Positions 1 to 8,646 of a stretch of DNA of 64,000 nucleotides are shown in pieces (positions within the stretch are counted from its first letter, which is position 1; every line of letters starts with the position of its first letter). A program made the position numbers and the translations under genes. Location of the stretch: positions 36,704 through 100,703 of the forward strand of contig NZ_JAHTMR010000018.1 in NCBI RefSeq assembly GCF_019200975.1. Direction: 5' to 3'. The stretch comes from Pseudomonas sp. PD9R (GTDB lineage Bacteria > Pseudomonadota > Gammaproteobacteria > Pseudomonadales > Pseudomonadaceae). The notes beneath the pieces are model-generated. The model searched no databases and was not told the origin of the DNA. It saw nothing but the letters and a program-made list of their open reading frames with translations.

Positions 1-251
1 ACCTTTTTCTCGGCGTTGACGGCGTCCATATAGAGACGAATCAAGCGTTCAGCTTCACCCCCAGCGACTTTGCAGTCGAAGCGGGTGTACTCCACCGCAT
101 CGCTGGCACCGTGCAGGGCTGCGATATCGCAGGCCATGAACGGCTGACCGCGGCGGACTTGTACTTCACGAACTCGGTTGAGGTAGCCGATGCCGACGGT
201 GTGCAGGTTGAAGTAAGTGGTCGCTTCTTGGGATTGGTTGGCGTGGGCCAT
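1..251 (-). CDS. ICE protein, DUF3577/STY4534 family (partial)
   Basis: The first 83 or so codons of a minus-strand gene that continues beyond the window edge. The product begins MAHANQSQEATTYFNLHT and continues with GIGYLNRVREV and RLIRLYMDAVNAEKK, which I recognise as the DUF3577 (STY4534) family found next to topB in SPI-7/PFGI-1 type conjugative elements. Its biochemical role is unknown; the family is treated as part of the element's DNA-processing core. The ATG at 251 is preceded by a good AGGAG ribosome site, so the start is firm. The minus-strand order (topB, then this gene) agrees with the known ICE layout. The C-terminus is not visible. Confidence 0.8.
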   Translation of the reverse strand, partial: MAHANQSQEATTYFNLHTVGIGYLNRVREVQVRRGQPFMACDIAALHGASDAVEYTRFDCKVAGGEAERLIRLYMDAVNAEKK

Positions 252-910
252 GGTGGTTCTCCTGTTTCAAGGGAAAACGGCGACGCACAGTCCTTGGCGG
301 GGAAGTGAGCCCCCGTCAGGGTGGGTAAGGTGAAGGCGAGCAATGAACGACTCGCCACCGGCAAGCCGATGACGATCAGAACGATGCGTCTGGGGGAATA
401 GCAGTGCAGCAGAGGAGCGTCTGCGGTGGTGATCCGCAGGCATGGGGTAGTGGGCATTCATCACCGCTGAAACGGTAATCGTGCAAGCTTCCGAACGCTG
501 ATCGCACTTGGGTAAACCACCACGAACGTGGCGTAGCCTTGAAGGTTCTGGCTACCTGGGCTGGGCTGTCAACGACAGCGACCTACGTCCTTTGTATAAG
601 CCTGTCACAGGGGAGCGTCAAGACGCTGCAACCCGATTTTTTAAGGCCGGAATACGGTGGAAGTCTCTGGAATTAAGAAAAGGGAAAAAATGAAGAGTGG
701 GCCTGGCGGGGTGCCAGGCGAGGAAGAGAAAAACCACCTTTGACGGTCTCACGCAGTCGACAAGCGCCTCGCAACACTTGGTTGAACTGCGCAATGATTC
801 GCCAACCGACCCTTGTCGTGGCCTGGGTCGGAAGCTGCTGGCACGCATCCGCGCACAAAGGGTGCCCCGTGTTTCCCCGGTGGGCTCCGGGACTGAATAC
901 GATCGCCGAA
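252..910. other. Long ICE intergenic region, no gene recognised
   Basis: About 900 bases separate the DUF3577 gene from topB. Short open frames exist on both strands, but none has a convincing ribosome site together with protein-like composition. A similar long gap at this place is common in these elements and may hold untranslated regulatory RNA. Confidence 0.4.
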
Positions 911-955
911 GCGGATGACCGCTATTGCCGGGTAGAGGCAACAGTGGTCATCCGC
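911..955. other. Stem-loop with 10-bp perfect arms
   Basis: GCGGATGACC at 911-920 is perfectly complementary to GGTCATCCGC at 946-955, and an inner stem TTGCC/GGCAA lies between them. The result is a two-step hairpin separated by a small internal loop. No T-run follows on either strand, so it is unlikely to be an intrinsic terminator. It may be a structured RNA or a protein/DNA-processing site of the ICE. Confidence 0.5.
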
Positions 956-1157
956 CACCGTGATCAGGTCGAGCATAAAACGGGAATTAAATTCCGCAGA
1001 AGAGAAGGCTCCGAACTCTAGGAGTCCGACCGAGCTACCCGGAGCAAATCGGTCTTGGGTCGCCGTTGGCGATGATCCTGAGGCACTACAGCAGAGAGGG
1101 TGGGACGACGTCAAGGCAGAGAACTCACCGTTCTCATGATGATCGGCTCATGGCACA

Positions 1158-3125
1158 TTATGAGCGACGCGTATCTTTACTTATTGACACAGTGCCCTTG
1201 CAATCCGGATAGCGGGAGCATGACCAGAACGGTCCTGATTTACCCTTTCGTCTGAACATCGAGGCGTTGCACATGGGGCAGCCCGGGCTCGTTTCGACCG
1301 CTATTGCCAAAGTGAGCGAGCGGCAGTGTGCGACCAACTGCGCAATCCAGTTCGCCTGCTTGGCAACGAACTCATCCAGGGTCAGGCGTCCCGCTTCGAT
1401 TTCGTCCAGCGCCTGTTCCCAGATTGCGGTCATACCCGGATCTGCGACTGCTGCCGGTACCGCCTCGATCAGGGTATGGGCCGCGGCGGAGGCCATCAAA
1501 GTGCGTTTTTTCTTCAGCAAATAACCGCGATCAATCAACCCTTTGATAATGCCGGCTCGCGTGGCTTCAGTACCGATACCGGTGGTGTCCCGAAGTTTCT
1601 GTTTCAGGCGTGGGTCGTTGACCAGCTTGGCGACGTTTTTCATCGCCTTGATCAGATCACCCTCGGTGAGAGGTTTGGGAGCGGCAGTACGCATGGATTT
1701 GAGTTCGACATCGTCCACTGCGCACTGCGTGCCCTGTTGCAAGACGGGTAAGACTTGGGATTTGTGACTGGGCTCATCCTCCTCGGTGTTTTCGGAGAGC
1801 AAGCTTTTCCAGCCCTGGACCAAGATCAGTTTGCCCACAGCGGTCAATCGTTCTTCGCCACACTCCAGTTCGACCTGGGTACGATCAAACTCATGATGCG
1901 GAAGAAACTGCGCTAGGTAGTGGCTACGGATCAGTTCGTAGACATGGCGTTCTTGTTCGGACATCCGCACCAGGTTTGCCGGCTCGGTGGTGGGAATGAT
2001 GCCGTGGTGTGCGGTGACCTTGGCATCGTTCCATACGCGGGAGCGCAATGATTGATCGAGGCTCCCGAATGCAGGTCTGAGTTCAGGATCCGTTTTGAGC
2101 AGGGCATCGAGTACCGCGGGCGCCTCGTTGAACATACTCTCTGGCAAATAGTGGCAATCGCTGCGCGGGTAGGTGGTGGCTTTGTGGGTTTCATACAGGG
2201 CTTGGGCGATGTTCAGGGTTTCCTGGACGCCGAGCCCCAGCTTACGCGAGCAGACTTCCTGCAACGTGCTCAGGTCGAAGGGCAGGGGCGGCGGTTCTCG
2301 GAAATGCTCAGTCTGCAACGAGAGTACCGTGGCGGACTTCTCGTCGGTGATTGTTTGGACCGCGTGATGGGCAAGCGCCTGTTGCAGGCAACGCCCCGAC
2401 TCGTCCCGTCCTGAGCATGGCGGTAACCACGACGCGATGAATCGCTGGCCCATCGACGATAGGTGCACTTCAACGTTCCAGTAAGGCACCGGGACGAAGC
2501 CGGCAATCGCACGATCCCGATCGACCACCAGACGTAAGGTGGGTGTCTGGACGCGCCCCACTGACAAAATGCCGTCGTAGCCTGCCCGCCGACCAAGAAG
2601 GGTAAACAAACGGCTCAGGTTCATGCCGATCAGCCAGTCGGCGCGGCTGCGGGCGAGGGCTGAGTGGTAGAGCGGGAAGGTCTCCTGACCAGACTTCAGC
2701 GAGGACAGGGCTTTGCGAATCGACGCGTCGTTGAGTGCGGACAACCAGAGGCGCTGAACAGGGCCTCGATACTTGCAGAGCTCCAGTAACTCGCGGGCAA
2801 TCATTTCACCTTCGCGGTCGGCGTCGGTTGCGATGACGACGGTGGTGGCTTCACTGAGCAGACGCTTGATGACTTTGAATTGTGCCGCGGTCTTGGGTTT
2901 GACCTCGACCTGCCACTGCACGGGAATGATCGGTAGATCATCCAACGACCAACTCTTGAATTGCTTGCCATAGGCTTTAGGCGGTGCTGTCTCCAGCAGG
3001 TGGCCGATACACCAGGTGACGGTTGTCTCTGTGCCGATCAGGCAACCATCACCACGCCGGCTGGCTCCGAGTACTTTGGCAATGTCTCGACCTTGGGAAG
3101 GTTTTTCGCAGAGGAAGAGGCGCAT
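1158..3125 (-). CDS. topB: DNA topoisomerase III (ICE type)
   Basis: A 655-residue type IA topoisomerase that nicks and passes single DNA strands. ICEs carry their own copy, probably to resolve replication or transfer intermediates. The Toprim domain opens the protein (FLCEKPSQGRDIAKVLG, acidic motif DADREGE at about 101-107). The active-site tyrosine is Y319 in TTYPRSD. The C-terminus carries a zinc-ribbon (CPMC followed by CSRYPDC), as in TopB. Length is normal for the family and the ATG start has the standard MRLFLCEKPSQ beginning. It lies downstream of ssb on the same strand, separated by a gap with a strong hairpin. Confidence 0.97.
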   Translation of the reverse strand: MRLFLCEKPSQGRDIAKVLGASRRGDGCLIGTETTVTWCIGHLLETAPPKAYGKQFKSWSLDDLPIIPVQWQVEVKPKTAAQFKVIKRLLSEATTVVIATDADREGEMIARELLELCKYRGPVQRLWLSALNDASIRKALSSLKSGQETFPLYHSALARSRADWLIGMNLSRLFTLLGRRAGYDGILSVGRVQTPTLRLVVDRDRAIAGFVPVPYWNVEVHLSSMGQRFIASWLPPCSGRDESGRCLQQALAHHAVQTITDEKSATVLSLQTEHFREPPPLPFDLSTLQEVCSRKLGLGVQETLNIAQALYETHKATTYPRSDCHYLPESMFNEAPAVLDALLKTDPELRPAFGSLDQSLRSRVWNDAKVTAHHGIIPTTEPANLVRMSEQERHVYELIRSHYLAQFLPHHEFDRTQVELECGEERLTAVGKLILVQGWKSLLSENTEEDEPSHKSQVLPVLQQGTQCAVDDVELKSMRTAAPKPLTEGDLIKAMKNVAKLVNDPRLKQKLRDTTGIGTEATRAGIIKGLIDRGYLLKKKRTLMASAAAHTLIEAVPAAVADPGMTAIWEQALDEIEAGRLTLDEFVAKQANWIAQLVAHCRSLTLAIAVETSPGCPMCNASMFRRKGKSGPFWSCSRYPDCKGTVSISKDTRRS

Positions 3126-3179
3126 AGAACTGCTCCGGATTGAGTTCGGAGCAGCGTTGTTGAAAACAGCGGTGGCGAG

Positions 3180-3212
3180 ATATGAGAAACCTGAATGGCA
3201 GGTTCCTCATAT
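3180..3212 (-). other. Strong hairpin between ssb and topB
   Basis: Fourteen positions on each side (ATATGAGAAACCTG against CAGGTTCCTCATAT) pair with a single mismatch around a five-base loop. No T-run follows on the minus strand. It lies in the untranslated gap upstream of topB and could be an mRNA processing or attenuation element. Confidence 0.5.
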
Positions 3213-3352
3213 TAGTCGGCGAGGGCAGCCTTGAAGAGGACGAGATTACTACCCCCGTCGCAGCCTGGACGACAGTGTGGGTCATCACGAGCAGCGCGTA
3301 GTAACGGGCCAGCAACTTCGCGCAAAGGCGCAATTTTTATGCCTGATGCCCG

Positions 3353-3823
3353 TCAGTCCGACGGTGGCGGCCCTCGGCGTTTCTTGGGTTTCGACGCACG
3401 TAAACTGACCTGCTCTGTATTTTGCCCGGAGGGTGACGCAGATGACGCCGGTTCACTGGGGCGTTCCCGCATGACCACGTTTTGCACGCGATGAGGCAGG
3501 ATGCCGACTCGACGGGCCTCGATCTTGAAGGTCACCCGCGCATTGTCTTCGCTGTCCTCCCACTCATCGCGCACTGTGCGGCCTTCGACCAACACACGCA
3601 TACCTTTTTGGTACAGCGTGCTCCAGTGTTCAGCCTCGCGGTGCCAGAGCTCAACTGGCGCCCAATAGCCGCCTCGATCTTCATAGCTGCCCTCGCGTGG
3701 CACGGGGTTGTCGAAGTACACATTCAGCCGCAGCAAGCGCCGTGGCTCGTCATTACCTGAGGCGAACTCCTGGAACTCTGGCGCACTGCCGATATTGCCT
3801 TCGCCGACGAAAAAAGTACTCAT
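3353..3823 (-). CDS. ssb: Single-stranded DNA-binding protein (ICE type)
   Basis: A 156-residue protein beginning MSTFFVGEGNIGSAPEFQEF. The OB-fold part (LLRLNVYFDNPVPREG, APVELWHREAEHWSTLYQKGMRVLVEGRT) matches the SSB family. The C-terminal tail is basic and proline-rich (KPKKRRGPPPSD) and lacks the acidic tip of chromosomal SSB, as in many mobile-element SSBs. It probably coats single-stranded DNA during element transfer. I chose the ATG at 3823 because GGAGG precedes it and it overlaps the upstream DUF3158 gene by ATGA; an upstream in-frame extension would be unlike the family. Confidence 0.93.
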   Translation of the reverse strand: MSTFFVGEGNIGSAPEFQEFASGNDEPRRLLRLNVYFDNPVPREGSYEDRGGYWAPVELWHREAEHWSTLYQKGMRVLVEGRTVRDEWEDSEDNARVTFKIEARRVGILPHRVQNVVMRERPSEPASSASPSGQNTEQVSLRASKPKKRRGPPPSD

Positions 3824-4338
3824 CGTGATACCTCCACTGCGGGTGTGAACTGGCGCAGCAGCCGTTCGGCACTGGCCATGTTGATCGCGCAGGTCGAGGC
3901 CTGGCGGTAGAGTGAATGCACCACGCTCATCTGCAGGTTCAGTGCAATGCGCTCGCATTCGAAACGGTGCAATCTCTCGCGTACGGCCTGCGGCAGGGCA
4001 TTGTTGCAGACCTGGCGTTCCCAGACCGCTACGCCCATACGGGCGAAGTCACGGGTGCGCCAACGCAAAAAGGTGCTGCCTGCGCTGGTGTTCTGCAGCA
4101 CTAAACGAATGTCCAGCAGCGAGTAAGGGGGCTGTCCGGCTTGCTGCACCACAGCCTCCATCAGGCGACATAACTGCGCCTCGATTTCCCTCGCTACCTG
4201 CGCCAGGTGCTCCAACTCCCCCTTACCCTTAAAAGGTTTTAAAAGGCCTTTTAGGGAGGCTGCGTGTTCGAGCTGTCGATAGGCATCCGGTGTTAACGCT
4301 TCGAAGGGCATTGGTTGAGCCGGGATCATCGGATTCAT
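3820..4338 (-). CDS. ICE protein, DUF3158 family
   Basis: 172 residues, starting MNPMIPAQPMPFEALTP, with a mostly helical, charged central part. It occupies the position between TIGR03761 and ssb where PFGI-1 type elements encode DUF3158 proteins. No catalytic motif is visible and the function is unknown. Its stop overlaps the ssb start by ATGA, and its own start overlaps the TIGR03761 stop by four bases, which indicates translational coupling in one operon. Confidence 0.8.
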   Translation of the reverse strand: MNPMIPAQPMPFEALTPDAYRQLEHAASLKGLLKPFKGKGELEHLAQVAREIEAQLCRLMEAVVQQAGQPPYSLLDIRLVLQNTSAGSTFLRWRTRDFARMGVAVWERQVCNNALPQAVRERLHRFECERIALNLQMSVVHSLYRQASTCAINMASAERLLRQFTPAVEVSR

Positions 4339-5090
4339 GCTTCGTCCTCCGGCTCATTCACTGTCGCAGACGACGCTCCCGCGTCCTCTGCCAACGCGTC
4401 GGCGTCATCCGCTGCCACCGCACCACGGCGAGTGATTGGCGGCGCGAACTGGGAGCGGCGATGACCCTCCAGGATGTCCATCGGGGGCAAACCCATCTTC
4501 TCGATGGCCGCAATGGCACGGGCGTTGTTCGCCGCCATGTCATCGCGTGTGACGCCGGCATGCCGATAGCGCTGGGCCTGGCCGAATAGGCTGCGCAGCA
4601 GATGGGCGCCATCATCGATCCAGGCTTCCATGTCGACGCGGCCGATCAAGGCGGTGTGATGGGCCAATAAGGTACGACGCACCAGGGTGTCGTAGTCGGT
4701 CAGCAGGTAGACCGCCAGAAAACCCAGCTGGCTGCCGATGTACAACGGCAAGGTGACGGGGTGGATGTTGAGGTTGTCGCCCATGTCGATCTGTGTCGGC
4801 AGGTCCTGTCTGATTCGGTCCAGCTGTTGGGTCAGTTCCAGCATCCCAGCCTTGGCCTGCATCAGTTTTTCTTCGAGTTGCACGATGGCCCAGTCGGCAT
4901 AGGGATCGTCCTGGGCCGCGGTTTGTTTGATCAGGTTGGTGACGCTGATGTAGCCGGCCATGCCCATGATCGAGTGGACGCCTTCACGTGCGGCCCGACC
5001 TTGCCAGATACGGGCGGCGTGGTGGGTGTGCAGGGTCAAGGTGATGCTGCTGCGCAATGAACCCAGATTGAGTTGATAGTGATCGGCCAC
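4335..5090 (-). CDS. ICE protein, TIGR03761 (PFL_4669) family
   Basis: A conserved protein of PFGI-1 class integrating elements, recognised by SLRSSITLTLHTHHAARIWQGR near the N-terminus and by GMAGYISVTNLIKQTAAQDDPYADWAI. Function is not established. The frame can be opened to a TTG at 5153, but the GTG at 5090 is preceded by GAGGA at good spacing and gives the usual family N-terminus close to LGSLRSSI. I therefore prefer a 251-residue product. The C-terminal 40 residues are acidic and alanine-rich. It is coupled to DUF3158 by an ATGA overlap. Confidence 0.82.
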   Translation of the reverse strand: MADHYQLNLGSLRSSITLTLHTHHAARIWQGRAAREGVHSIMGMAGYISVTNLIKQTAAQDDPYADWAIVQLEEKLMQAKAGMLELTQQLDRIRQDLPTQIDMGDNLNIHPVTLPLYIGSQLGFLAVYLLTDYDTLVRRTLLAHHTALIGRVDMEAWIDDGAHLLRSLFGQAQRYRHAGVTRDDMAANNARAIAAIEKMGLPPMDILEGHRRSQFAPPITRRGAVAADDADALAEDAGASSATVNEPEDEA

Positions 5091-5289
5091 GGTGTTGTCC
5101 TCGCATTCGCTTGGACGGGAACGTTGCGACAGATGAGGGTCAAGGACAGCCAAAAAGCTGAATGCGGTCTGTTCGGTTTGGTTTAAGAGGGCTAACTACT
5201 GACGTCTACGTTCATAGGAGGAGATGTCCCGGCTTTTCCCTAAAAGTTTCATAGTTTGGTCCGATGTGTTCGTAGATTGGAACTCCATG

Positions 5290-5314
5290 GATTTGATGCC
5301 ACTGGCATCAAATC
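5290..5314 (-). other. Perfect 11-bp inverted repeat at the STY4528 stop codon
   Basis: GATTTGATGCC and GGCATCAAATC (5290-5300 and 5304-5314) are separated by three bases; the last bases coincide with the TAG stop of the STY4528 gene. There is no T-run, so it may be an mRNA-stabilising hairpin, a weak attenuator or a binding site. Confidence 0.55.
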
Positions 5315-6504
5315 TACTGACGTCCACCGCGTTTGCCACGCAGTTGGCGCAGCTCATTCAGGCACGCTTGGGCGAGGGCGGAGGCGGGTTCGCCCTGTTT
5401 TCGAATGGGGCGCGAGGGGGTTGGTGCAGGCGGTTCTGCAATGGGTGACGGTTCGGCCTGACCTGCCCAAGGATGAAATTCGCCGTTCAGCGCACGCTGG
5501 ATCAGACCCATCAGATACGCCGCTGGCTTGCGGATTCCACCGGCCGCACAGCGTGCCCCCGCTTCGTTGAGCACCGCCTGCCGATCCGCTGGTTTGAGCT
5601 TGTTCAGCGCCACGGCGACGGCCTGACGCTCGCTTGGGCTCAGGTGCAGCGCAGCGGGCCAGTGCAGGTTATCCACCGCTGGGGTCGCGCGCGGTACTGT
5701 ACAAATACTTTCTTTTAATACAGTACAGGCGGCGTTCGGATTCCGAACGGTGCCGGAAACACTGGCGTTCAGACTCGGTTCGGAATCCGAACGAGGGCCT
5801 GCACGATTCCGAACGAGGGCATCTTCCCCCCGTTCGGAATCGTGCACCGCGGAGTCGGTTGTCGGATCCAATCCTTGCTGCATCCAGTGTTCGCCCCAAC
5901 TGTCGAGCCGTGTCGGTAGTCGACCCTGATCGATATTCGTGTCCTGGCGGATTTCTTCCACAATGTGCTGCGCGACAATACGCACCGCCTTGGTCGCATG
6001 ACCGAGGGCATGTCCGACCAGCGCCAGGTAATCCTGATCCAGTTCCATGGCTTCGGCGGAGGTTAACGGCTCATCGTGCAGAACGTACAGAGAACCTTGA
6101 AGGCGTCCGCTGAGCTGATCGCGTCCGCGACTCACCAAGCTGAGCCAGCGAGTGAGCCTGAGCATCGTCAACACCCGAGCAATGGTTTCACGGGAGGCTG
6201 ACGCACCGTAGGGCACGCTAGACAGGTAAGGCTGCAAATCCTCATAGCGCGGTGTGACCACGCCCTGGCCGTGCAGCATGAGTCGAAACACCTGCCAGGC
6301 ATTGCGTTCCAATGGCGTCAGCCGACTATCCAACAGCAGCCGACGTGGCACGACTTCGTGAGATTGGCCACTGAACAAAAAGCCAGCCTGCAGCGCCTGG
6401 TTGGAGGGTTGTTCAGTGGTGGGGCGTGCGGGCCAGCGTTCACTCAGCTGCTGGGTGCATTGCTGCAGGACACGTTGCCAGCGACTGGACGGGGCAGTGT
6501 TCAT
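5314..6504 (-). CDS. STY4528 family ICE replication-associated protein
   Basis: 396 residues. The N-terminal two-fifths (LTPLERNAWQVFRLMLHGQG, SRETIARVLTMLRLTRWLSLVSRGRD) looks like a winged-helix DNA-binding domain. The C-terminal part (LHLSPSERQAVAVALNKL, GIRKPAAYLMGLIQRALNGEF) resembles the conserved tail of the STY4528 pathogenicity-island replication family. Between them, roughly residues 215-275, lies a low-complexity linker whose DNA is full of palindromes. The gene starts by ATG and overlaps the DUF2857 stop by four bases. A role at the element's origin is inferred from the family name and the embedded repeats. Confidence 0.8.
   Translation of the reverse strand: MNTAPSSRWQRVLQQCTQQLSERWPARPTTEQPSNQALQAGFLFSGQSHEVVPRRLLLDSRLTPLERNAWQVFRLMLHGQGVVTPRYEDLQPYLSSVPYGASASRETIARVLTMLRLTRWLSLVSRGRDQLSGRLQGSLYVLHDEPLTSAEAMELDQDYLALVGHALGHATKAVRIVAQHIVEEIRQDTNIDQGRLPTRLDSWGEHWMQQGLDPTTDSAVHDSERGEDALVRNRAGPRSDSEPSLNASVSGTVRNPNAACTVLKESICTVPRATPAVDNLHWPAALHLSPSERQAVAVALNKLKPADRQAVLNEAGARCAAGGIRKPAAYLMGLIQRALNGEFHPWAGQAEPSPIAEPPAPTPSRPIRKQGEPASALAQACLNELRQLRGKRGGRQ
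5694..5846. repeat. Palindrome cluster inside the STY4528 gene (candidate origin or operator)
   Basis: Four inverted repeats lie within 153 bases of coding sequence. They are an 8-bp pair GTACTGTA/TACAGTAC (5694-5701, 5719-5726), two 15-base palindromes GTTCGGA-N-TCCGAAC (5734-5748 and 5778-5792), and a perfect 16-bp pair TGCACGATTCCGAACG (5800-5815) and its complement (5831-5846). The last pair reuses the same GTTCGGAATC core, so the core occurs six times in alternating orientation. Such iteration is typical of binding sites for a replication or partition protein. Confidence 0.6.
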
Positions 6505-7049
6505 GTGTTGTTGCTGTACTGGTCAATCTGCTGCCAAACGATGGTCAAGCTGATCTGTTGCTCTTCGGCCAGCATCATCATGGCGTCGAGCTGATCCCCG
6601 GTACTGTCTTGAGCGCGCAGTTGGCACCATCGCTGCCAGAGCGCGTGTTCCTGCGCTTCACTCAAATGCTGAGGACGACCCTTACGGGTTTCTATCTTGA
6701 GCAGACGTCGACGCAGGGCGGTTTCCGAATGCGCCAAGCCGAAGTATTGATACATGATGGTGCTGCTGGCGCCTAGCTTGAGCGCGCGGTTGATCAATCG
6801 CTCGTTCTGTTCGTCGCGTTCGGCTTGCTCGATCAACCGATGCAGCACCGGCGAGTCGATCTTGACCTCGACCCAAGACACGGTGGCATGTGCCAGCCGC
6901 GACAGCGTGGTGGGCGGTAAGGATTGCAACAAGTAGATGTCGTCCTCACTCAGTCCGAGTGCCTTGCAGCGTTGTAGATTACCCAGGCGCAGCTCATGCA
7001 GCACCTGGGTCAGCATGGCCTGGTTGAGCACATTGAAGGACAGGTTCAT
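6501..7049 (-). CDS. DUF2857 (STY4526-like) ICE protein
   Basis: 182 residues, beginning MNLSFNVLNQAMLTQVLHEL. An N-terminal helical segment carries GLSEDDIYLLQSLPPTTLSRLA and a central segment carries GASSTIMYQYFGLAHSETALRRR, which reads as a possible helix-turn-helix. DUF2857 proteins stand between ParB and STY4528 in this element class and are related to flagellar FlhC-like or SPI-7 regulators, but no activity is established. It overlaps both neighbours by four bases, so it is translated as part of the partition/replication operon. Confidence 0.8.
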   Translation of the reverse strand: MNLSFNVLNQAMLTQVLHELRLGNLQRCKALGLSEDDIYLLQSLPPTTLSRLAHATVSWVEVKIDSPVLHRLIEQAERDEQNERLINRALKLGASSTIMYQYFGLAHSETALRRRLLKIETRKGRPQHLSEAQEHALWQRWCQLRAQDSTGDQLDAMMMLAEEQQISLTIVWQQIDQYSNNT

Positions 7050-8632
7050 GGCAGTTCCTTCGGTGACTCATTTTGAGGGGGAAGCGTTAGGTCGATCAGG
7101 CGACGGGCCAGGCGGATCAGCCGATACAGTTTGATGAGCAGACTGTCGGGCAATCGCTCCAGTCCCACATCCACGGCGGGACGATCTGTGAGCGGAAGTT
7201 GATAGATCCCCAACAACAACTGGCCGAACAGCGCCGAGGGCAGTTGCTTACGATCTTCCCAGTTGACCTCGTCTTGAGCGCGCAGCAGGGCCAGGAGCAG
7301 TAGGTGAACGCCGGTCGCGCGAGGCACTGCAAGATCAACTCGCTCGATGTTCAGGGCGAAACCCAAGCCAAGCTGCTGATCGACGATGCTCTCGGGATGA
7401 CCCGCATAATTTGCCATTTCCCGCGCCAGTCCGGCGATGGCTAAGCGCAGTTGTTCGGGGCTATCCAGTGCTGGTGCGATTGTCCAGATGTCGTCGATCG
7501 CATAGGTGTCGACCGAATATGCTGAGTCGGTGGCGGTCTCGCGATCGATCTGTTCACGAATCTGTTGAACGCGTGACGGAGGACTGACCGCCGATGCGAC
7601 ATTCGTTTCTGGCGGTGTGAGCAGTTCCTCTCGCGTTGGTTCGGTCTGGGGCCTAGTCTCAGTTGATTTGGGATGGGGCGCGGAGGAGGGAGGTCCTGCC
7701 GAGGCTTCATCACTGCTCGGCAGATGGATATTTTCCGAGGGCGCTGTGAGGGCAACGCCAGGCGTCGAGATGACCCGTTGGGTATCGCTCAGCTCCAGAG
7801 CCAACATACGGTAGGACTGTCCGAGCAAGCGGCTCATGCGTTCGAGCAGTTCATCCTGGATTTGCTCAAGATCGAAGGACTCGGGTTCTGCATCGAAGTA
7901 GCCCAGGGTCTCGAGCCAGAAATCGGCGAACGCAACGGCGGCGGTTGGATAGCGGTTCCAGGTTCGTTCTGCCTGGCTGCGTAGGCCGATCAGGCGTTCG
8001 ATCTGGGGCTTACCCAATCCGGCATACAGGGTTTGTGGAATGGCGGGCAGTAAGTGTTCGAGAGTGTCGAGCATCCGGCTGATGTGCGGCTGCGAAATCG
8101 GATAGCCTCCAGCGGCAAGACGTCGTGCCAGTTCCCGTTGTGAGAGCACAGCTCCCTCTGCTTCGAGCATGGTTTTGAGTTTGGCTACCGCCAGAGCCCG
8201 TTCGATGAACGTGAGTTGGCCGTGCAGATCGCTTTCAGCCAGATGGCCGAGTAGGGCGGTGATTTCATTGCTCCAAGGTCGGAACAGGCAATGAATGCGA
8301 AAGAAGCGCTCGTCGCGAGTTTCCTGCCACAGTTCGCCGAGAATCGCCAAGCGCGTATTACCGCCGTTGCGGATGATGAAATAGGTTTCACCCGGCCGTC
8401 GGGTAATCGGTGGCGGTTGATCCAGCCCGCGTTCACGGATCGAAGCCTTGATATCGTCGTATAGCGGATTACGGATGAAGCGCGGGTTGTGTTCGTAGGG
8501 CCGCAGCTCCTCCAGCGTGACCAACATAGGCGTGTCAGTAAGTGGATCGGACAGCCGCTCCTGTTCCGGCCCTCGAGGGAAGTGGTCCTGGTGCAGCTTG
8601 TCGGTGATCTGCCCCTGACTGAGCTTCTTCAT
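7046..8632 (-). CDS. ParB family partition protein (PFGI-1 class ICE)
   Basis: 528 residues. The ParB/Srx-like N-terminal domain is visible as LEELRPYEHNPRFIRNPLYDDIKASIRERGLDQPPPI followed by YFIIRNGGNTRLAILGEL. Next comes a helix-turn-helix region (LSQRELARRLAAGGYPISQPHISRMLDTL). A proline/serine-rich linker near residues 315-365 leads to a helical C-terminal domain that is typical of the long ICE ParBs (TIGR03734-like). With ParA it would maintain the excised element. It starts by ATG; the stop overlaps DUF2857. Confidence 0.9.
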   Translation of the reverse strand: MKKLSQGQITDKLHQDHFPRGPEQERLSDPLTDTPMLVTLEELRPYEHNPRFIRNPLYDDIKASIRERGLDQPPPITRRPGETYFIIRNGGNTRLAILGELWQETRDERFFRIHCLFRPWSNEITALLGHLAESDLHGQLTFIERALAVAKLKTMLEAEGAVLSQRELARRLAAGGYPISQPHISRMLDTLEHLLPAIPQTLYAGLGKPQIERLIGLRSQAERTWNRYPTAAVAFADFWLETLGYFDAEPESFDLEQIQDELLERMSRLLGQSYRMLALELSDTQRVISTPGVALTAPSENIHLPSSDEASAGPPSSAPHPKSTETRPQTEPTREELLTPPETNVASAVSPPSRVQQIREQIDRETATDSAYSVDTYAIDDIWTIAPALDSPEQLRLAIAGLAREMANYAGHPESIVDQQLGLGFALNIERVDLAVPRATGVHLLLLALLRAQDEVNWEDRKQLPSALFGQLLLGIYQLPLTDRPAVDVGLERLPDSLLIKLYRLIRLARRLIDLTLPPQNESPKELP

Positions 8633-8646
8633 CGGAACAACCTCAG

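Noticed and set aside
41..457. Minus-strand open frame of 138 codons
   Set aside because: It overlaps the DUF3577 gene in another frame and has no family-like motifs; it is a shadow frame.
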